A stretch of DNA of 64,000 bases from Bryobacteraceae bacterium (GCA_028275505.1 JAPWUP010000001.1:19826-83825), one strand, 5' to 3'; shown: positions 20,107 to 30,112, numbered from the stretch's first letter. Translations and numbers: made by a program. The notes: generated by a model not told the origin, from the letters alone.

Positions 20107-22438
20107 GGTAATACCCGCCCGGATAATAATAGCGCCGGTAGTAGGAGTAGTAGCCGGGGCCGGAGGTTTGCGGGTTCCAGTCGTTCAGGATGACGCCCAG
20201 CACCGGGATACCGTCTTCGGCCAGGCGCTGGCGCACGGCCTGGGCGGCGTCGCGCGTGGTTTTGCCGGCGCGCAGGACGAGGACGACGGCGTCCGCCACG
20301 CGTCCGAGCACGCGGGCGTCCGGGATCTGGAGCACGGGCGGGCTGTCAATCAGAACCATATCGAAGTTCTCTCGCAGCCGCTGGATAAGAGCCGGCAGTT
20401 GCGGCGAGTACAGCAGGTTGGTGGCCGCGGCGGTGCTGGGTCCCGCGGTCAGCAGGAACAGGCCGCTGACGCCGGTCTCGCGCACCAGACCGGGCAAGGC
20501 GGCCGCCGGATCCGCGTTGCGGTCGCGCAGGAAGTCGCTCAGGCCGAAGCTGTTGGGCACCGCGAAGATTTCGTGCAGGTGGGGCTTGCGCATGTCGCCA
20601 TCCACCAGCACCACTTTCTGGCCGGCCTCGGCCAGCGCCGCCGCAAGGTTGCTGGCCACCGTCGTCTTCCCTTCGCCGGCAGCGGGGCTGGTCAGGACGA
20701 GAACTTTGGGCCGGCCGCCGTTGTGCGTGGAGAACAGGATGGAAGTGAGGGTGGCGCGGAAGGATTCGGCCAGCGCGGAGCTGCGATGCTTCAGGGTGAT
20801 CAGCTCGAGGCGGTCGCCGTCGGAATTTTCCGCAGCCCCACTTTCCGGTTCGGGCAAGGCGCGGCGCCGGGACTTGCGCAGGTAATAGAGGCGCTTGCGC
20901 CCCGCATCCGCCGAGGGGATCACGCCCAGCTCGGACAGGCCCAGATAGAAGCCGGCATCATCGGGGTTGCGAATGGCGCGATCGTAGCGGTGTCGCAGGA
21001 TCACGAAGCCGACCCCGCCGATCAATCCGACGACCAGGCCGAGGCCGCCGCTGCGAGGCAGGTCCGGCTTGTAGGGCGCCGCGGGCGGCTTGGCCGGATC
21101 CACCACGCGCACGTTGCTGGCGCGAATCGCCGAGGCCACGCTGGCCTCCTTGACGCGCTGGAGCATGGCTTCGTAAAGCTGGCGGTTGGTCTCGACTTCG
21201 CGCTTGAGAATGTTGTACTGGATGGCCTTTTCGGCCTCTTCGCGCACCCGGGCCGCCTGCCGCTCGTAATCGGCCAAGAGCAGCTTCTCGCGACGCACTG
21301 CTTCTTCATAATCGTTTCGGATGCGGTTCAAAACCGCGTCGCGTTCCTTGTTGAAGGCGGCCTCGACGGCGGCGATCTGGGCTTGCACGCGCTTCACGCG
21401 GGAGTGGGCGGGCGTGAAAGTGGTGGAGAGTTCGGCCAGCTCGCGTTGCAGGTCGGCGATGCGGGACTGATAGGCGCGCAAGGAAGCGTCGTTCAGCACG
21501 TCGGGCAGCGCCTCGGGCGGGCTGGTGCGAGCCGTCTCGTAGCGCGACTGTTTGGCGATGCGATCGGCCTGGGCGCGGCTGAGTTCCTCCTGGATCTGGC
21601 GCAGCTTTTCCTCGGAGACGTTGCGGTCGGCCGTCATCATGAGGCCGGCGTTGCGCGCGTAGGTTTGCAGGGCGTCCTCAGAGCGCTCGAGCTTGATGCG
21701 CATGTCTTCGAGCTGGCGCGCGAGCCACTCGCTGGTGCGCTGCGCCATGTTCCAGCGGGACTCCAGATTCTCCCGGATGTACTCGTCGGCCAGGGTATTG
21801 GCGAAGGCGGCGGCGACTTTGGGATCGGTGGAATCGCACAAGATTTCGACGATGCGAGTTTCCTCGTCCGAGCGCACCTTGACGGCGCCGGCCGCCATCG
21901 CCACCGCTTGCTCGTACGCCGTGGCCGGGGGCGGCTCGGGGAGGTTCAGGGCGCGCCGCCAGGCGGAGATGCGGCTGGTCTCAAGGCCCAGGTCGGCGGG
22001 CTTGGCGGCCTTGAGCTTTTGCACGACGCGCTCGATCAGGGTTGCACTTTGGATGAGCTTGACCTGCGTGGGGATGTCGCTCAACCCGTACGCGCGCCCG
22101 CCCGACTGATCCACCGGGCTGACCTGCCGCATGTTGAGGAACTCTTCGTTGAGGGCCTGGATTTCGAGCGTGGTGCGCGCCTGGTAGACCGGGGTTTGGG
22201 GGATCGTCACGAGCACGCCCGCCAGCGCGCCCAGGAAGGCAAACAGGACCAGGGTGCCCTTTCGCCGTCGCAGCAGGTACCAGTATTCGAGCAGGCCGCT
22301 GCGCCCGGTCTCTTCGTGATAGGCGCCGTAGCCGTAGCCATAGGGCGGCACGTCAATGTACTGCGCGGGCGCCGGCTCCCGAGGAGACCGGGGTGCGACA
22401 GGACCCGGACCGGGTAGCTGGGCAGGTTGTTCAGGCAT
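20084..22438 (-). CDS. wzc: Polysaccharide biosynthesis tyrosine autokinase (Wzz domain + BY-kinase, Wzc-like)
   Basis: GRPKVLVLTSPAAGEGKTTVASNLAAALAEAGQKVVLVDGDMRKPHLH, FDMVLIDSPPVLQIPDA; Tyr-rich C-terminus GPGYYSYYRRYYYPGGYYH. Confidence 0.93.
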   Translation of the reverse strand: MPEQPAQLPGPGPVAPRSPREPAPAQYIDVPPYGYGYGAYHEETGRSGLLEYWYLLRRRKGTLVLFAFLGALAGVLVTIPQTPVYQARTTLEIQALNEEFLNMRQVSPVDQSGGRAYGLSDIPTQVKLIQSATLIERVVQKLKAAKPADLGLETSRISAWRRALNLPEPPPATAYEQAVAMAAGAVKVRSDEETRIVEILCDSTDPKVAAAFANTLADEYIRENLESRWNMAQRTSEWLARQLEDMRIKLERSEDALQTYARNAGLMMTADRNVSEEKLRQIQEELSRAQADRIAKQSRYETARTSPPEALPDVLNDASLRAYQSRIADLQRELAELSTTFTPAHSRVKRVQAQIAAVEAAFNKERDAVLNRIRNDYEEAVRREKLLLADYERQAARVREEAEKAIQYNILKREVETNRQLYEAMLQRVKEASVASAIRASNVRVVDPAKPPAAPYKPDLPRSGGLGLVVGLIGGVGFVILRHRYDRAIRNPDDAGFYLGLSELGVIPSADAGRKRLYYLRKSRRRALPEPESGAAENSDGDRLELITLKHRSSALAESFRATLTSILFSTHNGGRPKVLVLTSPAAGEGKTTVASNLAAALAEAGQKVVLVDGDMRKPHLHEIFAVPNSFGLSDFLRDRNADPAAALPGLVRETGVSGLFLLTAGPSTAAATNLLYSPQLPALIQRLRENFDMVLIDSPPVLQIPDARVLGRVADAVVLVLRAGKTTRDAAQAVRQRLAEDGIPVLGVILNDWNPQTSGPGYYSYYRRYYYPGGYYHAESSGE

Positions 22439-22462
22439 GGCAGGACCGTCCCTGCATTGCGT

Positions 22463-23416
22463 TCATCGCGCTCCGCGATAAATGGCGAAGCCAGTGCCGA
22501 TCGCGAACATGGCCTCTACGCTGCGGTAGGCAAGGTTCTTGCTCGTGCTGCCAGGCACAAAGAGAATGTCGTCAGGGCCCAGAGGCACGTCGCTGGCCTT
22601 CCCTTGCAGAATGCGCTTCAGATCAATGGGGATTTCGGTGCGAGTGGTCGAGCCCTGCGAGGCCCGAAGAATCTTGGCGTTCTGCGGCGCCGCACCGCGA
22701 TCGAGACCTTCGGCCAGCGAAAGCGCCTGGAGCACCGTAAGAATTTCCTTGTCGCCGAGCACGAACCCGCCGGGCTTGCGGACGGAACCGATCACGTAGA
22801 CCATTTGCGCGCGCGGCACCGTGATGACGTCAAACGGGCAGACGAGAATGTTCTGCTCGGGGTTTTGCGCCTCCATCACCGACTTGACCGAGACTTCGGC
22901 GATCCAGAACTGGCCGGTGGGATCCTCGGTGGTTCCCGGCAAAGGAATGCGGCCCCATTGCTTGCGGCGCGTAATGCGAATCGTGTCGCCGGCGTCGGGT
23001 CGCAAACCGCCGGCCAGCGAGAGGACTTCGAAGAGGGTCTTGCGGCCCTCCAGTTGCAACACGCCGGGGCTGGCCACGGCGCCGAGGACGGACACCGGCT
23101 GGCTGCGATACTGGTTCACCGAGACTGCGACCTGCGGTTCGACCAGGTAGGTTTTCAGCCGCCGCGTCAACTCGGCTTCCAACTGCTCGATGGTGAGGCC
23201 GCCCGCTTGCACGCGTCCCACCAAAGGCAGATTGATCAAACCCTGCATGTCAATGCGCACGGGGCGATCGGCGATTTCGGGGGCGTCCGGCGCGCGGATG
23301 ACGATCTCGTCGCCGGGACCTAGCACGTAAGTGTTAGGCGGGCCGGGCGACGGTTCCTGCAAGGCAGCCAGAGCCGAGCAGGAGAGCAAAGCGGCCCAGC
23401 TTATCAGACGCCTCAT
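22463..23416 (-). CDS. wza: Polysaccharide export protein (Wza-like, SLBB domains)
   Basis: 317 aa; NTYVLGPGDEIVIRAPDAPEI...INLPLVGRVQAGGLTIEQLEAELTRRLKTYLVEPQVAVSVNQYRSQPVSVLGAVASPG. Confidence 0.92.
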   Translation of the reverse strand: MRRLISWAALLSCSALAALQEPSPGPPNTYVLGPGDEIVIRAPDAPEIADRPVRIDMQGLINLPLVGRVQAGGLTIEQLEAELTRRLKTYLVEPQVAVSVNQYRSQPVSVLGAVASPGVLQLEGRKTLFEVLSLAGGLRPDAGDTIRITRRKQWGRIPLPGTTEDPTGQFWIAEVSVKSVMEAQNPEQNILVCPFDVITVPRAQMVYVIGSVRKPGGFVLGDKEILTVLQALSLAEGLDRGAAPQNAKILRASQGSTTRTEIPIDLKRILQGKASDVPLGPDDILFVPGSTSKNLAYRSVEAMFAIGTGFAIYRGAR

Positions 23417-23436
23417 ATCAAGTCTCCTGGGCTTTC

Positions 23437-23733
23437 CTATGCAGACTGCCGTGGCGGCTGGCTTTCACCGGCCGCCGTCTTGGATTCCACCAGTTGGGCG
23501 AGTCGTTCGACGGCGCGGTCCAGAACGCTGAGGCGACCCGCAAGCCACTCGATTTTGCTTTCCAGGTCACTGGGCCGCATGGCATTGCTGGACAGATAGT
23601 CCTCGATCGCGCGCCGAGCCAACTCGGATATGCTTTGTATGCCGTTATTGGCCGAGAACACCCTGAGCGCCTCGTACTCTTCGGGAGAGAGGCGGAAGCT
23701 CACGATACGACACCGGCGATTGGAAGCGATCAT
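23437..23733 (-). CDS. Ribbon-helix-helix-like DNA-binding protein
   Basis: 98 aa; CRIVSFRLSPEEYEALRVFSANNGIQSISELARRAIEDYL resembles an RHH/CopG N-terminus; coiled-coil C-terminus. Confidence 0.65.
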   Translation of the reverse strand: MIASNRRCRIVSFRLSPEEYEALRVFSANNGIQSISELARRAIEDYLSSNAMRPSDLESKIEWLAGRLSVLDRAVERLAQLVESKTAAGESQPPRQSA

Positions 23734-24045
23734 GCTGCCTCCGTCGGCCAGACGCTTGCGGAGCCTTGGTTAGGAGATGTTTGGCAGGAGGCTCTGTCCG
23801 TTCTTGGGAAAAACTTACCCCGGGAACTGGCCTTCCGCGCAGCGATCTGACTGCCAGCCCGCAGCAACCCCTGCCGTGGATCGTAGGACGCTAGTAAGTC
23901 AGTGTCCTACGCAACTGAGGAAACGCACAGCTCACGCTCTGTGAGCCCCAGCGGGCTTCACCGCGTACACACCCGCACCCGCGTGGTACCACTGGTACCC
24001 CTCTCGGGAGGGTTAACCAAGGCGCCAAGCGAGGCTGAGACTTTG

Positions 24046-24075
24046 TATTTACCATGGAGTGCACCTGTCTGACAA
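24046..24075 (-). promoter_or_regulatory. Candidate sigma70-type promoter for the EPS operon (TTGTCA-N18-TAAATA on minus strand)
   Basis: +strand tattta 24046-24051 and tgacaa 24070-24075, 18-nt spacing. Confidence 0.35.
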
Positions 24076-24240
24076 GACCTTAGGCGATAAAAAGTTTTTA
24101 TACGAGGTGGGCATCAGTCGAATCACCTATCTCCCGAAGCAGCGCGTTACGCGAACCACACAAACAAAGCGCGTCGAAGTTGTGGGCAAGCGAAAGATCC
24201 TGCCGCTGTCAAGCCCGGGCGCCGCGGCGGCTTGAAGCGC

Positions 24241-24327
24241 ATGGCTATGCTAACCCCGCAGCAGCGAGCCGACCTGGCCCGCCGGGCCGCGCTGGCGCGC
24301 TGGCGACGGGCCAAACCGGAGAAGTAA
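24241..24327 (+). CDS. Small ORF (28 aa) preceding the integrase remnant
   Basis: MAMLTPQQRADLARRAALARWRRAKPEK*. Confidence 0.3.
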   Translation: MAMLTPQQRADLARRAALARWRRAKPEK

Positions 24328-24330
24328 GCC

Positions 24331-24901
24331 GTGAGCGTCTTTCGTCCGCCCTACAAGGACCCCAAGACAGGCGAGCGCCGGCAGTCTCGCATCTGGTGGT
24401 ATGAGTTCTGGGTCGGTGGCCGGCGCATCCGCGAATCGGCGCGCACAACGCGCAAGACCGTGGCGATCGAAGCCGAGAACCGCCGGCGGGCGGCGGTGGA
24501 GCTTCACGCATCGAGGCATGCGCGCTGGTTCGGTCCGATCAAGCCGGACTGGTATGTCTTCCCGGCATCGAACCGGCGCAGGCCGGTTGATCCTGCCCGC
24601 CCTGTGGGGAGCCTGAAGCGGGCTTGGGAAGCCGTACGCCGCGCGGCAGGGGTCAACTGCCGGTTGCACGATCTGCGCCACACGTTCTGTACGAAACTGG
24701 CCGAGGCGGGCATCCCCGCTCAGGTCATGTTTGATATCATGTGAGGTGAGCCAGGCGATGCTGAAGCGGTACTCGCACATTCGGCTTGAGGCGCGGCGGC
24801 GTGCGATTGAGGCGCTGGAACGCGCGGGAGCGGAAGTTTCAGTTGGGGTCCCCAAAGAAATCCCAAAGTGTGCGAGACCGCCGCGAAGGCGAAGCCTGTA
24901 A
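24331..24901 (+). pseudogene. Degenerate tyrosine recombinase/integrase: internal deletion plus frameshift before the Tyr box
   Basis: Frame 1: MSVFRPPYKDPKTGERRQSRIWWYEFWVGGRRIRESARTT...HDLRHTFCTKLAEAGIPAQVMFDIM*; next frame continues VSQAMLKRYSHIRLEARRRAIEALERAG* (RYSHI Tyr box). Confidence 0.75.
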
Positions 24902-24921
24902 CTAACTGAAAACAAAGGATT

Positions 24922-24998
24922 GGGCGCGTAGCTCAGTTGGTCAGAGCGCCTGCTTCACACGCAGGAGGTCTCAGGTTCGAGTCCTGACGCGCCCACCA
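24922..24998 (+). tRNA. tRNA-Val (anticodon CAC), CCA encoded
   Basis: GGGCGCG TA GCTC AGTTGGTCA GAGC G CCTGC TTCACAC GCAGG AGGTC TCAGG TTCGAGT CCTGA CGCGCCC A CCA; all four stems pair. Confidence 0.95.
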
Positions 24999-25252
24999 CT
25001 CCCTGGCACGAACCCTCGCTGAATCGGAAAGCCGTGGACCCGTTTAGCCGAGAGCAGGCTATCGCTGCGCAAGTCCGCCATCGCCGAAACGCGCCGCAAG
25101 CGTCACTGGGAGCGTAGCGGTTCGTCGCGCCGGCGCATAGACTACGGGTCTGGGGGCTGCCGACGGCCCGCGGTCATCGTCCTGCCCGATTCGAAACGCC
25201 TCCTTAAAGTGGCCCCCTTGCATTCCCCGGCCCGCGTGTACACTATGATCCA

Positions 25253-26710
25253 ATGACGCGCAGGCAAATGTTTCCGGCCCTCGCCGCGGGGCTCCGCCTT
25301 GCCCGGGCCGCCACACGGGCGCCCAATTTCCTCTTCATCCTCACCGACGACCACCGCTACGACTTTGCCGGAGCTCTCGGTCACCCATGGCTGAAAACGC
25401 CGGGCATGGATCGCCTAGTGCGGGAAGGCGTCCTGTTCCGCAACGCCTTCGTAACCACATCACTCTGCTCGCCCAGCCGCGCTAGCATTTTGACCGGCCT
25501 CTACATGCACGCTCATCGCGTCGTGGATAACTTCACCCCGTTCGATCCGAGGCTGCCCACCTTCCCCGCCCTGCTGCGCGAAGCCGGTTACCGTACCGCT
25601 TTCATCGGCAAGTGGCACATGGGAGGAGAGAGCGATGAGCCTCGCCCGGGCTTTGACCATTGGGTATCCTTCCGCGGCCAAGGCGAGTATTTCGACCCCG
25701 AATTGAACCGCAACGGCACACGCACGCGCGTTCGGGGCTATATCACGGACGTGCTTACCGCCGAGGCAGAGCAGTTCCTCTCCCAAACGGCTGGCCGTCC
25801 TTTCCTGCTCTATCTCTCCCACAAGGCCGTGCACTATGACTTCCAGCCGGCGCCGCGTCACCGGCATCTGTATGCCTGCGATCCGATCCCTCTGCCTTCC
25901 ACCATGCCGTTTCGCGAAGAGCACTACCGTCAGAAGCCGGAGTGGATCCTGCGGCGACGCTATTCGCGCCAAGGGGTGGACGGGTTGTTCGGTCACCAAA
26001 TGACCTTCGAGGCGGCCTATCGCAACTACTGTCGGAGCCTGATGGCGGTGGACGAAAGCGTAAGTGCGCTCCTGGCGGCGCTCGAGAAACACAAGCTTGC
26101 AGACAACACGATCGTGATTTATATGGGCGACAACGGCTATATGTGGGGCGAGCACGGTCTGCTGGACAAACGGTCCATGCACGAACCCTCGATCCGCGTT
26201 CCGCTGATCGTCTGGGCGCCGGCTCTGTTCCGCCCCGCGGTGCGCGAGGAAATGGTGCTCAATCTCGATCTGGCGCCCACCTTTCTTGAGGCCGCCGGAA
26301 TCACACCCCGCTCTCCGATGCATGGGCGCTCGCTGCTTCCTCTGCTGCGTGGCGAGCATCCGCCGTGGCGCACCGACTTTCTCTACGAGTACGAGTGGGA
26401 GTTCGATTTTCCCTACACGCCGACACTCGTCGGTCTGCGCACCGCTCGCTACAGTTACTGCCAGAGTCTGGGTGTGTGGGACAAAGACGAGCTTTACGAT
26501 CTCACCGCGGATCCCGAACAGCGCCATAACTTGCTGGGCGACGTCAAAGTAGGCCTGCGACGGGGAAGGCTGGTGGAGCAAATCCCGGATCCTGCCCTCA
26601 GAGAGCTGGTGCGCGACCTCCAGCGCCGTATCTATGAGATCCTGCGCACGACGGGCGGCGACCCGCGTCGCTCCGGCCTGACGCCCGAAGGTCACGCGTA
26701 TGCTCTCTGA
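25253..26710 (+). CDS. Sulfatase (arylsulfatase/alkaline phosphatase superfamily)
   Basis: 485 aa; FLFILTDDHRYDF, TTSLCSPSRASILTGLYMHAH (CxPxR formylglycine motif), MGDNGYMWGEHGLLDKRSMHEPSIRVPL. Confidence 0.93.
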   Translation: MTRRQMFPALAAGLRLARAATRAPNFLFILTDDHRYDFAGALGHPWLKTPGMDRLVREGVLFRNAFVTTSLCSPSRASILTGLYMHAHRVVDNFTPFDPRLPTFPALLREAGYRTAFIGKWHMGGESDEPRPGFDHWVSFRGQGEYFDPELNRNGTRTRVRGYITDVLTAEAEQFLSQTAGRPFLLYLSHKAVHYDFQPAPRHRHLYACDPIPLPSTMPFREEHYRQKPEWILRRRYSRQGVDGLFGHQMTFEAAYRNYCRSLMAVDESVSALLAALEKHKLADNTIVIYMGDNGYMWGEHGLLDKRSMHEPSIRVPLIVWAPALFRPAVREEMVLNLDLAPTFLEAAGITPRSPMHGRSLLPLLRGEHPPWRTDFLYEYEWEFDFPYTPTLVGLRTARYSYCQSLGVWDKDELYDLTADPEQRHNLLGDVKVGLRRGRLVEQIPDPALRELVRDLQRRIYEILRTTGGDPRRSGLTPEGHAYAL

Positions 26711-26788
26711 CGGCCGCGCGCTCCGGAGGATTTGCCTGAGCCGCGGCGCCTGGCGATCGCAATCAAACCTGGAGGAGCGTGAAACCCT

Positions 26789-28381
26789 ATGTCAGAAAGA
26801 GTCGAATCCTGGACCCGCAGGGAATGGCTGCAAGGCGTGACTTGCGGCCTGGCCTCGGCGGCCGGGCAGGCTAGCCAGGCCGTTACCGAGTCACCCTACC
26901 GAACTTACTGGGGGGATTTGCACAACCACAATCTGATCGGCTACGCGCAGGGCTCCCTGCGACGGACCTTCGAGATCGCCCGCGAGCACCTGGATTTCTT
27001 TGCCTTCACGCCTCACGCCCACTGGCACGACATCGGCCATTACGAGAACGCCATTGAAAACAAGTGGATCAACGGCTTTGCCGTCACGCGAGCGCGCTGG
27101 CCCGAGGTCGTGCGAATGGCGCGCGAGTTCGATTCGCCGGGGCGCTTCGTCCCCATTCTGGGCTACGAGTGTCACTCGGCCAGTTTGGGCGACTACCACA
27201 TTCTCTTCCCCGACCTCGATGCCGAGCTCGAGCTGTTTGACGATTTGCGCCGCTGGCAGGAGTTCGCCCGCCGGCGAGGATGTTTGCTGATCCCTCACCA
27301 CCCTGCTTGCCGGCAAGGCCACCGGGGCGCCAACATCGCTTTTCTGGATCCCTCAGTTTCGCCTGTGCTTGAGGTCTACTCGGAATGGGGCAACGCCGAG
27401 CACGACCGCGCGCCCTTCCCTTACGTCCGCCATACTGAACCCGGTCGCTGGACTCGCAACACCTGGCAATACTTTCTCTCCCAAGGCCACCGGCTCGGCG
27501 TCATTGCTTCCACCGACGATCACCTGGGCTACCCCGGGGCCTATCGCGAAGGACTGGCGGCAGTGAAGGCGCGGGAGCTGAGCCGGCCCGCCATTTTCGA
27601 GGCCCTGCGCGCGCGTCGCTGCTACGCCGTCACCGGGGACCGGATCGCGCTCGAGTTCACACTCAATGGCCACAGGATGGGCGAGGAGCTGCCTTATGCG
27701 CGGCACCGCGAAATCCAGGTGCAAGTGAGCGGCTGGGATCAGGTGGATCGCGTGGAAGTTCTCAAGAACAACCGCGTGCTCCATCGCGATTTCCCCTGCG
27801 ATCGCATCCCGTCAGCTCGAAGCTGGGAGCGACCTGTGCTAGTGCGTTTCGAATTCGGTTGGGGACCCTGGCCGGCGCTTGGCATCACGCGCGTCTGCGA
27901 CTGGGAAATGCGGATCAGCGTGGAGGGAGGTCAGATCGCAGCCTTCCAGACCTGCTTCCAGTCGGGGCCGCTGGACGAGAGTCGGCGTGACCGCGTGCTG
28001 GAGGCCGGCCCCCAGCAGATTCGTGTCCGTTCATTCACTGCGCTGCGCGAGCGCATTGATGATATCTCGACCAAGGCCGTGGTGCTGAAGATCCAGGGCC
28101 GCCCCGACACCCGCCTTACCGTCGCCCTCGAGCAGCCCGTGCGCACGAGCCTGACGCAGACGCTGGCCCAGTTGAGCGAGAGTTCGGAGATGCTGTTCAC
28201 CGGCGACTTTCCCAAGGAGTCGGCCATGCTGCATCGGCTGGTGTTCGCGGACCACTACGATACGCAGTTCACTCTGCGCGACGAGGATCCCGGCGGCGAG
28301 CCCACCTGGTACTACGTTCGCGTGGTGCAGGCCAACGGCCAGCTCGCCTGGTCCAGCCCCATCTGGGTCGCGTCGGCGTAA
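26789..28381 (+). CDS. DUF3604-like (PHP-fold) protein with Tat-like signal
   Basis: 530 aa; WTRREWLQG near N-terminus; YRTYWGDLHNHNLIGYAQGSLRRTFEIAREHLDFFAFTPHAHWHD...IASTDDHLGYPGAYREGLAAV. Confidence 0.75.
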   Translation: MSERVESWTRREWLQGVTCGLASAAGQASQAVTESPYRTYWGDLHNHNLIGYAQGSLRRTFEIAREHLDFFAFTPHAHWHDIGHYENAIENKWINGFAVTRARWPEVVRMAREFDSPGRFVPILGYECHSASLGDYHILFPDLDAELELFDDLRRWQEFARRRGCLLIPHHPACRQGHRGANIAFLDPSVSPVLEVYSEWGNAEHDRAPFPYVRHTEPGRWTRNTWQYFLSQGHRLGVIASTDDHLGYPGAYREGLAAVKARELSRPAIFEALRARRCYAVTGDRIALEFTLNGHRMGEELPYARHREIQVQVSGWDQVDRVEVLKNNRVLHRDFPCDRIPSARSWERPVLVRFEFGWGPWPALGITRVCDWEMRISVEGGQIAAFQTCFQSGPLDESRRDRVLEAGPQQIRVRSFTALRERIDDISTKAVVLKIQGRPDTRLTVALEQPVRTSLTQTLAQLSESSEMLFTGDFPKESAMLHRLVFADHYDTQFTLRDEDPGGEPTWYYVRVVQANGQLAWSSPIWVASA

Positions 28382-28546
28382 GTGAGCCTGCACGCTACCT
28401 CGCGGGCAGCGAAGCCACGTGCGCAGAAGAAGGCATCCACCCATGGCCCAACAATCTCCAGGGTTCGGGCGCGCAACCGCGCCAGCCGCTGGCAGCCGGC
28501 CTACCCAGAAAAATGCATAGAGTAAAATACGCCGAGGGATGAGACT

Positions 28547-29953
28547 ATGAAGCTCACACGTCGCAGCCTGCTATCCGGCGTTGCCGCGCCCGCGATCCTT
28601 CAACAGCCCAAAAACAAACCCAACATCCTTTTCCTGTTGTCCGACGATCACAGTTATCCCTACCTCGGCGTTTACGGCGCCAGGTGGATGTCCACGCCCA
28701 CCCTGGATCGCCTGGCCGCCGAGGGCCTGCGCTTTGACAGGATGTTCACCTCTTCCCCGCAATGCGTTCCCTCGCGTGCGGCGTTCATGACCGGCCAGTC
28801 GCCGGTCGCGGTTCGCGTAGGGCGTTTCAACACTCCGCTGCCGCCCGACGTGAAAAGCCTTCCGGAATATCTGCGCGAACTCGGTTACTACACCGGGGTT
28901 TGCGGCCGGTATTTCCACCTGGACGGCGTGATCAAAGCCGGCCCCATTACCCAGCGCGTCTACGAGAAATACGGATTGAAGACCTGGAACAAACGGGTGG
29001 ATTACCTCGACGTGAGCCCGCAAGGACAGACGCCCGCCAGGTTCCGCGAATTTCTCTCACGCGTGCCCAGGAACACGCCGTGGTTCCTCTGGATCAACTT
29101 CAGCGATCCCCATCACGTGTGGGACAAAGACGCCGGTCACGTAAATCCTGCGGCGATCGAATTGCCGCCGCATCTGCCGGACCTTCCGGGGGTACGAGAA
29201 GACCTGGCCCGATACTGCGGAGAGATCGAGCGTCTGGATTCCCTGGTGGCTGAAAACCTGGAAGTCCTGCGGAAAAGCGGTCAGGAGGAAAACACTCTGG
29301 TGTTATTCGCAGGGGACAACGGCATGGCGTTCCCCCACGGCAAAGGATCCTTGTACGATCCGGGGTTGCACGTGCCGCTCATCGTCCGATGGCCGGGTCG
29401 GGGACGGACCGGCGTAACCGACGCGCTGATCTCGGGCGAGGACCTCGCGCCGACTTTCATCGAGGCAGCAGGCGGGAAACCTCCGGAACGGATGACCGGC
29501 CGCAGCTTCCTGGGATTGATTACGGGCGGTTCTTACCAGCCGCGCAAATATATCTTTGCCCAGCGCCTGCACCACGGTAACCAGCCTTTCACGGCGAATA
29601 CAAAATCCGCAGGCTTCGACCTGGGCCGCTGCGTCCGCAGCGATCGGTGGAAGCTGATCTATAACTGCACGCCGTACATGGAATACCAGCCCACCGACAG
29701 CGCCCGGGATCCGAGCTGGCAACAAATCGTCCAAGCCCACGCCGAGGGTAAACTCCCGCCCGCCATCGAGCGCGCTTACTTCCAGCGACCCCGGCCTGTA
29801 ATCGAGCTTTATGATCTGGCAAAGGATCCCGGCGAACTCAACAACCTGGCCGGCGATCCGAACTACAAAGCGGTTCAGGAAGAACTGATCGCTGCTCTCA
29901 CCGAAAAGATGATCATTGACTTCGACTTCCTGCCGCCACCTACGGCGGACTGA
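28547..29953 (+). CDS. Sulfatase (N-sulfoglucosamine sulfohydrolase-like)
   Basis: 468 aa; LTRRSLLSG Tat-like signal; NILFLLSDDHSYPYLGVYG; SPQCVPSRAAFMTGQSP (CxPxR). Confidence 0.9.
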   Translation: MKLTRRSLLSGVAAPAILQQPKNKPNILFLLSDDHSYPYLGVYGARWMSTPTLDRLAAEGLRFDRMFTSSPQCVPSRAAFMTGQSPVAVRVGRFNTPLPPDVKSLPEYLRELGYYTGVCGRYFHLDGVIKAGPITQRVYEKYGLKTWNKRVDYLDVSPQGQTPARFREFLSRVPRNTPWFLWINFSDPHHVWDKDAGHVNPAAIELPPHLPDLPGVREDLARYCGEIERLDSLVAENLEVLRKSGQEENTLVLFAGDNGMAFPHGKGSLYDPGLHVPLIVRWPGRGRTGVTDALISGEDLAPTFIEAAGGKPPERMTGRSFLGLITGGSYQPRKYIFAQRLHHGNQPFTANTKSAGFDLGRCVRSDRWKLIYNCTPYMEYQPTDSARDPSWQQIVQAHAEGKLPPAIERAYFQRPRPVIELYDLAKDPGELNNLAGDPNYKAVQEELIAALTEKMIIDFDFLPPPTAD

Positions 29954-30112
29954 AAGATGCGAACAGCGCGACGCGGGACCTTCCCACGGGCCGGTTTTGC
30001 TCTGACCCCACGCGATCGAGCCCTGCGCATCAGTCACTTGCCTGGCCGCTGACGGAAAGCGACCTGCCGCCGGCGGCTTTCTTCGTTCCCTCACCGCGCC
30101 GGCGCCAACAGT

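Noticed and set aside
20105-22417. 770-aa ORF on + strand
   Set aside because: Antisense shadow of the Wzc-like BY-kinase; composition (His/Gln/Arg/Ala-rich, no domain motifs) is typical of high-GC reverse-frame ORFs
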